From contig NZ_CP075584.1 in assembly GCF_027594785.1 (NCBI RefSeq), positions 124,001 through 188,000 on the forward strand: 64,000 nucleotides of DNA, in the 5' to 3' direction. The translations under genes and the position numbers were made by a program. Shown here in pieces: positions 30,288 through 39,676 of the stretch (the stretch's first letter is position 1; every line of letters begins with the position of its first letter). Source of the stretch: Cryobacterium breve (GTDB taxonomy: Bacteria; Actinomycetota; Actinomycetes; Actinomycetales; Microbacteriaceae). The notes beneath the pieces were generated by a model. It saw nothing but the letters and a program-made list of their open reading frames with translations. It did no database searches and was not told the origin of the DNA.

Positions 30288-31121
30288 ATGACACGTCGAA
30301 CGAGCGAACCGTTCTACACCCCGGCGATCGTGGCCGGGCGGGGCATCTTCGGGGCCTTCCGGATCAAGGCGGCCGCGACCGGCCTCGACAACCTGCCCGA
30401 CACCGGGGGAGCCGTCCTCGCGATCACCCACTTCGGTTATGCCGACTTCGCCCTCGTCGAATGGCAGGCCTGGCTGCACAACCGCCGCCACATCCGCTTC
30501 CTGGCCAAGAAGGGTGCCTTCGACAAGCCTGTCGTCGGCTGGCTGCTGCGTGGCATGCACCACATCAGTGTCGATATGCAGGCGGGGGCCGCTGCCTACG
30601 GTGAGGCCGTCGCAGCCCTTCGGGCCGGCGAAATTCTCGGCGTCTTCCCCGAGCGTGGGGTCAACGCGTCCTTCACCGTGCGCGAGCTCAAGTCCGGCGC
30701 GGTCCGGATGGCGAGGGAAGCCGGCGTCCCGGTGATCCCGGTCGCGGTCTGGGGCGGCCACCGGCTGCTCACCAAGAATCACAAGCCCACCCTTCGGCAG
30801 GCCTACGGCGTGCCGATCCGCTTCGCCTTCGGCGCGGCGTTCGTGCTCGACCCTGCCAGGGACGCCGTCGAACTCACCGGGCAGCTGCACGATACGCTCC
30901 AGGCCATGGTCGATGAACTCCAGGCCGGATATCCCGTCGACGGTACCGGGCAGTGGTGGCAGCCGCGCCATCTCGGCGGCACGGCTCCGACCCCGGAGCA
31001 GGCTGCGGTCGTCGAGGCCGAACGCCAGCGGCTCCGCGCGCTCAAGCGCGAAGCGGCGACCCGGGAAGCGGCGACCCCGAAGGCCGCTGACCGCAAAACG
31101 GCCGGCCGCGACGACGCCTGA
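30288..31121 (+). CDS. PlsC-like 1-acyl-sn-glycerol-3-phosphate acyltransferase
   Basis: Membrane-associated acyltransferase of phospholipid synthesis. The catalytic HX4D motif is HFGYAD in AITHFGYADFALVEW (about residues 44-49), and the acceptor-binding block is FPERGVNASF rather than FPEGTRS. The GVPVIPVAVWGGHRLL segment is also typical. A charged Ala/Arg-rich tail ends the 277 residues. ATG 30288. The acyl chain and acceptor cannot be told from sequence. Confidence 0.85.
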   Translation: MTRRTSEPFYTPAIVAGRGIFGAFRIKAAATGLDNLPDTGGAVLAITHFGYADFALVEWQAWLHNRRHIRFLAKKGAFDKPVVGWLLRGMHHISVDMQAGAAAYGEAVAALRAGEILGVFPERGVNASFTVRELKSGAVRMAREAGVPVIPVAVWGGHRLLTKNHKPTLRQAYGVPIRFAFGAAFVLDPARDAVELTGQLHDTLQAMVDELQAGYPVDGTGQWWQPRHLGGTAPTPEQAAVVEAERQRLRALKREAATREAATPKAADRKTAGRDDA

Positions 31122-31148
31122 CCCTGACGACGGGCTGCGCGCCCGGGT

Positions 31149-31703
31149 TCAGAGCGCCGCTTCCGGCCCCGGTACCCGGTACATCCGCTCGTGGTAGAGC
31201 AACGCCTCGTCCTCGCCGCCGAGGCCGCCCTCCTCGATCTGAACAACGATCACGGCGCCGTTGTGCACGGTCACCCGGTCGACGATGTGACCGACCATCC
31301 AGCTAGTCACGTCGTTCAGGACCGGCAGGCCGTGCGGCCCCTCATGCCAGTGGTCGCCGACGAAGCGGAGGGCGTTCGGTCCGCTCATCCGCTCGGCCAG
31401 GGCACGGTTGCGCGCGCCGAGGGTGTGGATGACGACGCGCTCCGTTTCGGCGATGGCAGGCCAGGAACTGGCCGTGCGGGCCATGTTGAAGGTCGCGAGC
31501 GGCGGCACCGAGGACAGCGAGGCGAGGGAGGTCGCCGTGAAGCCGACGGGCGTGCCGTCGGCCTGGCGGGCCGTCACGCACGCGACTCCGGCCGCGTGGC
31601 GCCGGAATGCCTGCTTGAACGCGGCGAGATCGAGAGGGGCGTTCGGATCGCCCTCGAGCCGGGGAACGCTCGGCGCGTCGCGAATGTCGTTCAGTTCGTT
31701 CAT
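31149..31703 (-). CDS. Flavin reductase family protein
   Basis: FMN-binding split-barrel protein of 184 residues. The opening FKQAFRRHAAGVACVTARQADG and GFTATSLASLSSVPPLATFNM match the flavin reductase-like family, with the FMN-binding T-A-T-S-L block. It continues VVIHTLGARNRALAERMSG and ends in the MYRVPG region. The start is set at ATG 31703 (MNELNDIRD); the open frame extends upstream without similarity. It may supply reduced flavin to a monooxygenase, but no partner gene is adjacent. Confidence 0.88.
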   Translation of the reverse strand: MNELNDIRDAPSVPRLEGDPNAPLDLAAFKQAFRRHAAGVACVTARQADGTPVGFTATSLASLSSVPPLATFNMARTASSWPAIAETERVVIHTLGARNRALAERMSGPNALRFVGDHWHEGPHGLPVLNDVTSWMVGHIVDRVTVHNGAVIVVQIEEGGLGGEDEALLYHERMYRVPGPEAAL

Positions 31704-31776
31704 GTCACTTGCCCCAAGGTCTGTGAAGGCCACCCTATTCCCGTGTGATGGATGTTGGTGGCTAGGCTGGTCAGAC

Positions 31777-33082
31777 ATGATCCAGAGACTTGACCTACGA
31801 GGCACCCGGCCGACGCCGGCCGAATTGCTCGCCACCGTTCCGCGCGCCGTCACCGATGTGACGGCCCGCGAGCAGCGTGGCCGCCGAGCTCATTGCCGAC
31901 GTGCGCGCGCGCGGCGAGGCGGCGCTCTACGACCAGGCCGAACGGCTCGACCGGGTGCGCCCGGACGCGCTCCGGGTCCCCGAGAGCGACATCGCCGAGG
32001 CACTCGCCGCGCTCTCGCCCGAGGTGCGCACCGCCATCGAGGAGACCATCCGCCGGGTCAGGCTCGCGAGCGAGGCCCAGGTGCCGCCGCGCGTGACCAC
32101 GACGATCGCCGAGGGAGCCGTGATCACCCAGCGGTGGCAGCCGATCCGTCGCGTCGGCCTCTACGTGCCCGGCGGCAAGGCCGTCTACCCTTCGAGCGTC
32201 GTGATGAACGTCGTGCCGGCACAGGTCGCCGGGGTCACCTCGATCGCCCTCGCCTCCCCGCCGCAGCAGGCCTTCGGCGGACGAGTGCACCCGACCATCC
32301 TCGCCGTCGCCGGTCTCCTCGGCGTCACCGAGATCTACGCGATGGGCGGCGCCGGAGCCGTCGGCGCCTTCGCGTACGGGGTGCCGGGCCTCGGCCTCGA
32401 CCCCGTCCAGCTCGTCACCGGCCCCGGCAACGTCTACGTCGCCGCCGCCAAGCGGCTCGTGCGCGGCGTCACCGGGATCGACTCGGAAGCCGGTCCCACC
32501 GACATCCTGGTGATCGCGGATGCTGGAGCAGACCCGCTGCTCGTCGCGGCCGACCTGGTCAGCCAGGCCGAGCACGACGAACTCGCGGCAGCCGTGCTCG
32601 TCACCGATTCGGCCGAGCTCGCGGACGCCGTCACTGCGCGACTCGCCGTGCTCGCGGTGACAACCCCCCACGGTGAGCGGGTGACCGCCTCGCTTTCCGG
32701 AACCCAGTCCGCGATCGTGCTCGTCGACGACCTCGCCGCCGCCGCCGCGTTCAGCAACGCCTTCGGCCCGGAGCACCTCGAGATCCAGACCAGGGACCCG
32801 CACGTCGAACTCGCGCTCATCGAGAACGCGGGCGCCATCTTCCTCGGCCCGAACTCGCCCGTGAGCCTCGGCGACTACTCGGCCGGCTCCAACCACGTCT
32901 TGCCGACCGGCGGCCAGGCCCGGTTCTCGTCCGGCCTCGGGGCGTACACCTTCCTCCGCCCGCAGCAGGTGGTCGAGTACAGCAGGGACGCCCTCCGCGG
33001 TGTCGCCGCCAACATTGCGGCGCTGTCGGACGCCGAGGATCTCCCCGCGCACGGGGCAGCCGTGACCGCCCGCTTCGCCTGA
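31777..33082 (+). CDS. hisD: Histidinol dehydrogenase HisD (frameshifted)
   Basis: Zn-dependent enzyme oxidising histidinol to histidine. The N-terminus MIQRLDLRGTRPTPAELLATVPR starts at ATG 31777. The frame breaks at 31874-31878: GAGCAGCGTGGCC where GAGCAGCTGGCC gives AREQLAAELIADVRARGEAAL. The rest is intact: RRVGLYVPGGKAVYPSSVVMNVVPAQVAG, GVPGLGLDPVQLVTGPGNVYV, IDSEAGPTDILVIAD, FGPEHLEIQTRDP (zinc ligand region) and GDYSAGSNHVLPTGGQARF. One extra base accounts for the break. Confidence 0.92.
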
Positions 33083-33144
33083 CCCGCCTGACCCGAGCCG
33101 ACCAGACCCGAGCCGACCAGACCAGACCCGACCAGACCCGAACC

Positions 33145-33221
33145 AATTCGACGGAGATTTTGCCCGAAGAGCACCTGGGAGCGCTCGTTCGGGGTCTTTC
33201 AGACAGAATCTCCGTCGAATT
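33145..33221. repeat. 15-bp perfect inverted repeat between hisD and nrdR
   Basis: AATTCGACGGAGATT at 33145-33159 and its exact complement at 33207-33221 enclose 47 bases, giving a long-armed palindrome. Just upstream (33083-33144) is low-complexity sequence made of repeated CCGACCAGACCCG-like units. The layout suggests a small intergenic repeat or miniature mobile unit rather than a terminator, because no T-run follows. The remaining sequence to 33307 shows no other feature. Confidence 0.6.
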
Positions 33222-33307
33222 CGTCAGGACGTGGGGCCGACCGTGTGGAACGACGCGCCCGGGCTGACGGCGAATCCCCCGGAAAGGGGCACTAGGCTGG
33301 CAGCACA

Positions 33308-33800
33308 ATGTTTTGCCCGTTCTGCCGCCACCCGGACTCCCGAGTCATCGACTCGCGCACGAGCGACGACGGACTTTCGATTCGCCGCCGCCGCCAGTGT
33401 CCCGAATGCGGTCGGCGCTTCAGCACGACGGAGACGGCGAGCCTCAATATCGTCAAGCGCAGCGGCGTCGTCGAGCCGTTCAGCAGGGACAAGATCGTCA
33501 CGGGCGTGCGCAAGGCATGCCAGGGTCGACCCGTGACCGACTCCGATCTCGCCCTCCTCGCCCAGCGTGTCGAGGAGACCATCCGCCAGACCGGCGCGTC
33601 CCAGGTCGCCGCGAACGACGTCGGCCTCGCGATCCTCCCGCCGCTCCGGGAACTCGACGAGGTCGCCTACCTGCGCTTCGCGAGCGTCTACCGCGCCTTC
33701 GACTCCCTCGAAGACTTCGAGAGCGCGATCGACCAGGCTCCGCAGCGAACACCGGGAGAGCCTCCGCATCGAGGCCCTCGACGACGAGACCGAACTCTAG
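33308..33800 (+). CDS. nrdR: Transcriptional repressor NrdR (frameshifted at the 3' end)
   Basis: ATP/dATP-sensing repressor of ribonucleotide reductase genes. The zinc ribbon is [17 protein letters not shown] with [15 protein letters not shown], followed by the ATP-cone domain ([18 protein letters not shown]). The frame breaks at 33735-33741: GACCAGGCTCCGC for expected GACCAGCTCCGC. Removing one G gives [27 protein letters not shown] and a stop at 33800. Uncorrected, the frame would run into pyrD. Confidence 0.92.
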
Positions 33801-33803
33801 CCG

Positions 33804-34834
33804 GTGTATCCCTTCTTCTTCCGGCACGTGCTGGCCCGGCTGGACCCCGAGCGCGCCCACCACCTGGCCTTCACCGTGATCCGGCTCCTCCCGGCACTCG
33901 GTCTCGGCCGGCTCACTCACCGCTTCACCCGGCCGCGTACCGACCAGTCCGTGCAGACCCTCGGCTTGCGCTTCGATTCCCCGTTCGGCGTTGCAGCAGG
34001 CTTCGACAAGGACGGCCTCGCCGTGATCGGCCTCGGCAGGCTCGGCTTCGGCCACGTCGAGGTCGGCACGATCACGGCACTGCCGCAGCCGGGAAATCCG
34101 AAGCCGCGGCTCTTCCGGCTGATCCCCGACCGCGCCGTGATCAACCGGATGGGTTTCAACAACCAGGGCGCGGCATCCGCTGCCGTGCGCCTCGCCCGGG
34201 TGCGCGCCGTCGCCGGCAGGCCCGTGCTCGGCATCAACATCGGCAAGAGCCGCGCAACCGCTGTGGAAGACGCCACGGCAGACTACCTCGTGAGCGCCAG
34301 TGCCCTCGCGCCGCTCGCCGACTACCTCGTCGTCAACGTGAGCTCACCGAACACCCCCGGCCTCCGCGGCCTGCAGGAACTCGACCACCAGCTCGCCCCG
34401 CTCCTCACCGCCGTCCGTGCGGCATCCGGGAGCACCCCCTGCTCGTCAAGATCGCTCCGGACCTCCGTGACGAAGAGGTCACCCGCATTGCCGAACTCGT
34501 CGTACGGCTCGGCCTCGACGGAATCATCGCGACCAACACGACCATTTCACGCGAGGGTCTCACGACGGATGCCGCGCGGGTCGAGGCCATCGGGGCAGGC
34601 GGCCTGTCGGGGGCCCCGCTCCGGGCCCGCTCCCTCGCGGTGCTGCGCCTGATCCGCGCGAGCGTTCCCGCCGGCCTGTGCGTGATTTCCGTCGGCGGGG
34701 TCGAGACCGCCGCCGACGTCGCCGAGCGGCTCGACGCGGGGGCGACCCTTGTGCAGGGCTACACGGCGTTTCTCTACCTCGGACCGCTCTGGGCCCGCCA
34801 GGTGAACCGCGGCCTCGACCGGCTCCGCGCCTAG
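33804..34834 (+). CDS. pyrD: Class 2 dihydroorotate dehydrogenase (quinone) (frameshifted)
   Basis: Membrane-associated FMN enzyme of pyrimidine synthesis, passing electrons to quinone. The N-terminal helix [20 protein letters not shown] is the membrane-binding segment of class 2 enzymes. Then come [54 protein letters not shown] and [13 protein letters not shown]. The frame breaks at the G-run 34428-34430: three G where four give [18 protein letters not shown] start at 33804, three bases after nrdR. Confidence 0.92.
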
Positions 34835-34932
34835 TCGTTCCCGGGTCAGGTCATGGCCCCGGCGCCGGTCCCGCTGCGCGAAGCCGCTTCCGTCACGCGC
34901 ATTCTGCTGCCTCCACCCCTGGGGTCGAGATC

Positions 34933-35322
34933 ATGACCGGCACGCGACAGCAGGCAGCACCCAGCACAGTGAAGTGGATCGTGGCAGCGGCCGCCGCCGT
35001 ACTCGTCCATTTCCTGGCCAGCGTGGCCCTGGTCTTCGAGCTGGTCGGCAATGCATACGCCTTCGCCGCGTCGATTCCGGGAGGCGGGGAGGTGAGCAGC
35101 AAGGACGAGCTCATCAAACTCGGCTCGAGCCCCGGGTTCGGCATCTTCTCGATCGCCGGAGTCGGAATCCTGGGCTTCATCGTGACGCTCGCCCTCCTCG
35201 CTGCCCCGACCACGCGCCGCTGGGCGTGGGTCGCCCCGCTCGCGGGCATCGCGCTCGGTGTGCTCGTCGTCGAGTTCGCGACGGCCGCGTTCCAACCGCC
35301 CCTGCCGGATGTCGGCGGCTAG
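34933..35322 (+). CDS. Small predicted membrane protein, unknown function
   Basis: 129 residues with about three hydrophobic segments: WIVAAAAAVLVHFLASVALVFEL, GFGIFSIAGVGILGFIVTLALLA and WVAPLAGIALGVLVVEFATAA. No motif I recognise. An extracytoplasmic loop (IPGGGEVSSKDELIKLGSS) links helices one and two. ATG 34933 begins about 100 bases after pyrD. Codon bias matches its neighbours, so it is probably a real gene. Confidence 0.65.
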   Translation: MTGTRQQAAPSTVKWIVAAAAAVLVHFLASVALVFELVGNAYAFAASIPGGGEVSSKDELIKLGSSPGFGIFSIAGVGILGFIVTLALLAAPTTRRWAWVAPLAGIALGVLVVEFATAAFQPPLPDVGG

Positions 35323-35349
35323 TAGGCTCTGCCCCCGATTCCGGCCGGT

Positions 35350-36396
35350 TCAGGCGATGGGCGCGCCCGGCGGGAGCAGCCCGAGCGTCACAAGCTGCCT
35401 CGCGAGGCTCGCACCGTCCGGCCCGTAGACCCAGCGGGGATCGGTGGACTCGAGGGCGGCATCCTTCGCCCGTCGGCCGGCGAGCACGGCCTCGCTCGGG
35501 GAGAGCTCGCGGATGGCCACCGCCTCGACACTGCCGGGGAACTCGCGCTGGAACTCGCTGTAGATGTCCTCGTCGTGCTGGCCGTCGTCACCGACCAGGA
35601 TCCAGCGGATCCCGGGGAACTCCAGGGCCAGGCGGCGCAGGTTGGCGCGCTTGTGGTCTGTGCCGCTGCGGAACCACCGATCGTGGGTGGGTCCCCAGTC
35701 GGTGAGCAGTAGTGCGCCGGCGGGGTAGAGGTTGCGGGAGAGGAAACGGGTCAGGGTCGGCGCGACGTTCCAGGCGCCCGTCGACAGGTAGATCACCGGG
35801 GACCCCGGCGCCGTCACGGTGAGACGGTCGAGGAGCACGGCCATGCCCGGGGTGGGCACCCTCGCGTGCTCGTCGAGCACGAACGTGTTCCATGCCGCCA
35901 GCAGCGGCCGGGGGAGCGTCGTGACCATCACGGTGTCGTCGACATCGGAGATGATGCCGCGATCGACCTGAGGGGCGACGATGAAGAGCGGCGCGTCGAC
36001 GGGAGCCGAGGCGTCCGTGCTGAGCCTGGCGACCTGCCAGCCCGGCGTGAGCGGCAGCCGGATGACCGTGTCGACGACGCCGCCGCGGTCGGCGCTCACC
36101 CGGTGGGTGAAGCCGTTGATCTCGATCGTGACGGTGACGTCGTGCACGGGAACGGCCGTGAAACTGCGCCACCCACGGATGCCGGCCTCGCGCCGTTCCG
36201 CACGCCAGCGCCTGCGCGTGAGGGCCTTCTTGGCCCGGGTCGGCTTCGCCAGCAGCACCCGGCAGAGAATGCGCACCCACTCGGTGCTGCCGTACCCCGC
36301 GTAGGGAATGACCGTCGGCAAATAGCCGCGTCTGCGGGCGCTGCGCTCACGACGTTCGTGCATCCAGTCTTCGATCCGTGCTGCGCGATGCATCAT
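35350..36396 (-). CDS. App1-like (DUF2183) phosphatase domain protein
   Basis: HAD-like protein related to the phosphatidate phosphatase App1 catalytic domain. The catalytic block is DRGIISDVDDTVMVT (DxDxT). Other typical blocks are NTFVLDEHARVPTPGMAVLLDRL, SPVIYLSTGAWNVAPTLTRFL, TDWGPTHDRWFRSG, HKRANLRRLALEFPGIRWILVGDDGQHDEDIY. The N-terminus MMHRAARIEDWMHERRERSARRR is basic. The start is set at ATG 36396; the open frame extends to 36522, and an AGGAGG near 36448 could instead serve a GTG at 36441. The physiological substrate is unknown. Confidence 0.82.
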   Translation of the reverse strand: MMHRAARIEDWMHERRERSARRRGYLPTVIPYAGYGSTEWVRILCRVLLAKPTRAKKALTRRRWRAERREAGIRGWRSFTAVPVHDVTVTIEINGFTHRVSADRGGVVDTVIRLPLTPGWQVARLSTDASAPVDAPLFIVAPQVDRGIISDVDDTVMVTTLPRPLLAAWNTFVLDEHARVPTPGMAVLLDRLTVTAPGSPVIYLSTGAWNVAPTLTRFLSRNLYPAGALLLTDWGPTHDRWFRSGTDHKRANLRRLALEFPGIRWILVGDDGQHDEDIYSEFQREFPGSVEAVAIRELSPSEAVLAGRRAKDAALESTDPRWVYGPDGASLARQLVTLGLLPPGAPIA

Positions 36397-36558
36397 TTTC
36401 GCAGGTCGGCCCGTATTCGTCGTTCTGGAAGGCTTCGGCACACCTCCTAGTTTGTCATGTGCGGCCCCTTTCGGGTGGACCGGGTGCTGCCGGGCCCGGA
36501 TCTGGCACAGCCCGCGGGTCAAGACCCGTAGGATTGGGACCTACTTCAAGGAGGACAA

Positions 36559-37267
36559 TTGTCACTCAGTGACCTTTTCGAGGGGGACATCGTTGAGGCC
36601 GGCGCGCAGGTCCGGATCGAACCCATTCAGCAACGCAGCACGGCACGCCTGTCCGGGCTGCTCGATGCCACAGCGATCGTCGTCGACGAGGTGGGTTTCG
36701 ACCGGATCACAACCGCGATGGTCGCGGAACGTGCGGGGGCATCCATCGGAACCGTGTACCGCTATTACCCCGACCGGGTGGCAGTGCTGCATGCCCTGCG
36801 GGAGCGCGCCATCCAGCGCTATCGTCTCCGCGTCGCGAGGGACATCAGGCTTGCAGACCCGAAGACCGCCTGGGAGACGATCGACTGTGCCATCACGGCA
36901 TTCGTCGAAATGTACCGGACGGAACCCGGCTTCCGGATCATGCACTTCGCCGACCGGGAACGACTGCCGATCAGGCTCCGCGAGCCCGGCAGACGGCATC
37001 GAGGTCGGCTTCCTGGCCGGCCAGCTCGCGGTCGTTCTCTCCGAGCGGTTCGGCCTCCCGTACGGGCCGGAGCTGTTGTTCCGGCTCGAGGTCATGGTCG
37101 AGATGGCCGCAGCAGTCCTATCCAGAGGGTTCCAGTCCAACGTCCTGGGCGACGAACGATACATCGCAGAGGCGAGACGGGTCATCGAGGCGTACCTCGC
37201 CGGCTACTACGGCGAAGACCTCGAGCAGGACGGCGCCGGGGTCCCAGTCTTGGAATCTGCTGAGTAG
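36559..37267 (+). CDS. TetR family transcriptional regulator (frameshifted)
   Basis: TetR repressor beginning at TTG 36559 behind AAGGAGGA. The HTH is FDRITTAMVAERAGASIGTVYRYYPDRVAVLHALRE. The frame breaks at 36973-36979: CCGATCAGGCTCCGC for expected CCGATCAGCTCCGC, giving LPISSASPADGIEVGFLAGQLAVVLSE and then YGPELLFRLEVMVEMAAAVL. It reads away from the App1-like gene and precedes the osmoprotectant transporter by about 87 bases, so it may regulate either; no clear operator palindrome was seen. Confidence 0.87.
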
Positions 37268-37353
37268 AGCTTGGCATCCGGCGGCTTTCCTGATTGGGTG
37301 GGAGACCGCTGGCACGTGTTGATTCGACTTCAAGCGAGGAATGGGCCACTTCC

Positions 37354-38245
37354 ATGATTGAGTTCCGATCGGTGACGAAAGAATTCCCGGACGGCACCCT
37401 TGCGGTCGACGACTTCAGCCTCACGCTTCCCTCGCACCGCACCACCGTGCTCGTCGGGTCCTCCGGCTCCGGCAAGACCACCCTGCTGCGGATGATCAAC
37501 CGCATGGTCGATCCGACGTCCGGCACGATCGAGATCGACGGCGTCTCCGTCGCGTCCCTCGAACCCGTGAAGCTGCGACGCAGCATCGGCTACGTCATGC
37601 AGAATTCGGGCCTGCTCCCGCACCGCACGGTCGTCGACAACGTCGCGACCGTGCCCCTCCTGCGCGGCGTGCCACGCCGGAAGGCCAGGGCGGACGCCCT
37701 CGACCTGCTGGACACCGTCGGGCTCGACCGTTCCATCGCCGACCGGTACCCGAGCCAGCTCTCCGGCGGCCAGCAACAGCGCGTCGGCGTGGCCCGCGGC
37801 CTCGCCGTCGATCCCAACATCCTCCTGATGGACGAGCCCTTCGGCGCCGTCGACCCGATCGTGCGCGCGGAGCCTGCAGCAGGAGCTCATCCGGCTGCAG
37901 CACGAACTCGGCAAGACCGTCGTCTTCGTGACCCACGACATCGACGAGGCCTTCTTGCTCGGCGACCAGATCGCCATCCTGCGTGAGGGCGGCCGGATCG
38001 CCCAGCTCGGCACCCCGGCCGAGATCCTCGCCAACCCGGCCGACGACTTCGTTGCGAGCTTCATCGGCGCCGACCGGGGCAAGCGCGCCCTGCATATCGA
38101 AAGCCAGGAGGGCTCGGACGTGCTCGTCGACGCGGACGGGAGGCCCGCCGGGGTCCTCGTCGACCAGCGCTCGAGCACCGGCTCGTCCGGCCGGGCGCTG
38201 TCCGGTGAATCGCTCGCTGTGACGGCGGAAGGACCGCCACTGTGA
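37354..38245 (+). CDS. opuCA: Glycine betaine/choline-type ABC transporter ATPase OpuCA/ProV (frameshifted)
   Basis: ATPase of an osmoprotectant importer. MIEFRSVTKEFPDGTLAVDDF leads to Walker A VGSSGSGKTTLLRMINRM, signature LSGGQQQRVGVARGLA and Walker B ILLMDEPFGAVDPIVRA. The frame breaks at 37871-37875: GCGGAGCCTGCAG for expected GCGGAGCTGCAG, giving [35 protein letters not shown]. A short CBS-like or linker region follows. The stop overlaps the permease start (GTGA at 38242-38245). Confidence 0.9.
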
Positions 38246-38940
38246 CCTGGCTCTGGTCGAACCTCGACCTGGTCTGGCTTCGCACCCTCGATCACATCGT
38301 GCTGAGCCTGCCGCCGATCGTGTTGAGCTTCGTGATCGCTCTCCCGCTGGGCTGGCTGGCCAACCGGTACCGGCCGACCCGCGGGGCGATCCTCTCGATC
38401 GCGGGGCTGTTCTACGCCATCCCCTCCCTGCCGCTCCTGTTCATCCTGCCGGTGATCATCGGAACCAGCCTCCGTTCGCCCGCGAACCTGATCGCCGCTC
38501 TCACCCTGTACGGGCTCGCGCTCATGGTGCGTGTCGTCGCCGACGGGCTCGCATCCGTGGATCCCGACGTGCGCCAGTCCGCCACCGCCGTCGGCTTTTC
38601 GGCCTGGAGCCGGTTCTGGCTCGTCGAACTTCCGCTCGCAGGACCCGTGCTCCTCGCCGGGGTGCGTGTGGTCGCCGTCAGCACCGTGAGCCTCGCGACC
38701 GTCGGCGCCGTGATCGGAGCAAAGAGCCTCGGCAGCCTGTTCACCGACGGCTTCCAGCGCGGCATCCAGGTCGAGATCATCACCGGCATCGTGGCAACGG
38801 TGCTGCTCGCCCTCGTGCTCGATGGGGCGGTCGTGCTGCTCGGCCGGGTGCTGATGCCGTGGACCCGCCGGATCCGGCGCATCCGCCCGGCGAGTGTCGC
38901 AGCGCTGGGCCCGATGACAGTCGTCCGGGGTACCGCATGA
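38242..38940 (+). CDS. opuCB: Osmoprotectant ABC transporter permease OpuCB-like
   Basis: Integral membrane subunit of 232 residues. About six helices are present, beginning HIVLSLPPIVLSFVIALPLGWL. The permease coupling block is DPDVRQSATAVGFSAWSRFWLVELPLAGPVLLAGVRVV, containing the EAA-like loop. It is intact, starts at GTG 38242, and its stop overlaps the next permease start (ATGA at 38937-38940), so the operon is tightly coupled. Confidence 0.9.
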   Translation: MTWLWSNLDLVWLRTLDHIVLSLPPIVLSFVIALPLGWLANRYRPTRGAILSIAGLFYAIPSLPLLFILPVIIGTSLRSPANLIAALTLYGLALMVRVVADGLASVDPDVRQSATAVGFSAWSRFWLVELPLAGPVLLAGVRVVAVSTVSLATVGAVIGAKSLGSLFTDGFQRGIQVEIITGIVATVLLALVLDGAVVLLGRVLMPWTRRIRRIRPASVAALGPMTVVRGTA

Positions 38941-39674
38941 ACTACTTCACGGATGCCGTCGCGTGGCTCCTCGACCCTTCGCACTATCTCGGCCCGACCG
39001 GAATCCCGACCCGGCTCGGCGAGCAGGCTCCTCTTCACGGCTGTGACCCTCGCGCTCGCCTCGGTCATCGCCATCCCGATCGGATTCCTGATCGGGCACA
39101 CCGGGCGCGGCCGGGGGATCGCCGTCGCGACCTCCGGCGGGCTGCGCGCCATCCCCACCCTCGGCCTGCTCACCCTCGTCGCCCTCTGGATCGGAATCGG
39201 CCTCGGCGCCCCCTATGTTGCGCTGACCGTGCTCGCGATCCCGCCCATCCTCGCCGGCGCGTACACCGGGTTCGAGGCGGTCAACCGCGCGACAATCGAC
39301 GCGGCGAGGGCCGTCGGCATGACCGAGCTGCAGATCGTGCGCCACGTCGAGATACCCCTCGGACTTCCCTTGCTGATCGGGGGCTGCGGTCAGCGACCCT
39401 GCAGGTCGTCGCAACGGCCACCCTGGCTGCATACGTCGCCGACTTCGGGCTCGGCCGGTTCCTCTTCGCCGGGCTCAAGACCAACGACTACGCCCAGATG
39501 CTCGGCGGGTCGATCCTGGTGATCCTGCTCGCCCTCGTGCTCGAGGGCCTCTTCGCCGGTCTCCAGAAATTTGTCGTGCCCCGCGGCGTCGCAGTAGGAC
39601 GCCCCCCAGTCGACCGGAAGGCGTCGACCCGACGTCGCCCGGGGATGGAACCCGCCATCACGAAAGGAATCTGA
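38937..39674 (+). CDS. opuCD: Osmoprotectant ABC transporter permease OpuCD-like (frameshifted twice)
   Basis: Second permease. ATG 38937 (MNYFTDAVAWLLDPSHYLG). The first break is at 39025-39031: GAGCAGGCTCCTC for expected GAGCAGCTCCTC, giving RLGEQLLFTAVTLALASVIAIPIGF. The second is at the G-run 39379-39383: five where six give PLLIGGLRSATLQVVATATLAAYV. The EAA-like loop AARAVGMTELQIVRHVEIPLGLPLL is present, with FGLGRFLFAGLKTNDYAQMLGGS at the end. About 245 residues once both single-base errors are corrected. Confidence 0.9.
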   Translation: MNYFTDAVAWLLDPSHYLGPTGIPTRLGEQAPLHGCDPRARLGHRHPDRIPDRAHRARPGDRRRDLRRAARHPHPRPAHPRRPLDRNRPRRPLCCADRARDPAHPRRRVHRVRGGQPRDNRRGEGRRHDRAADRAPRRDTPRTSLADRGLRSATLQVVATATLAAYVADFGLGRFLFAGLKTNDYAQMLGGSILVILLALVLEGLFAGLQKFVVPRGVAVGRPPVDRKASTRRRPGMEPAITKGI

Positions 39675-39676
39675 CA

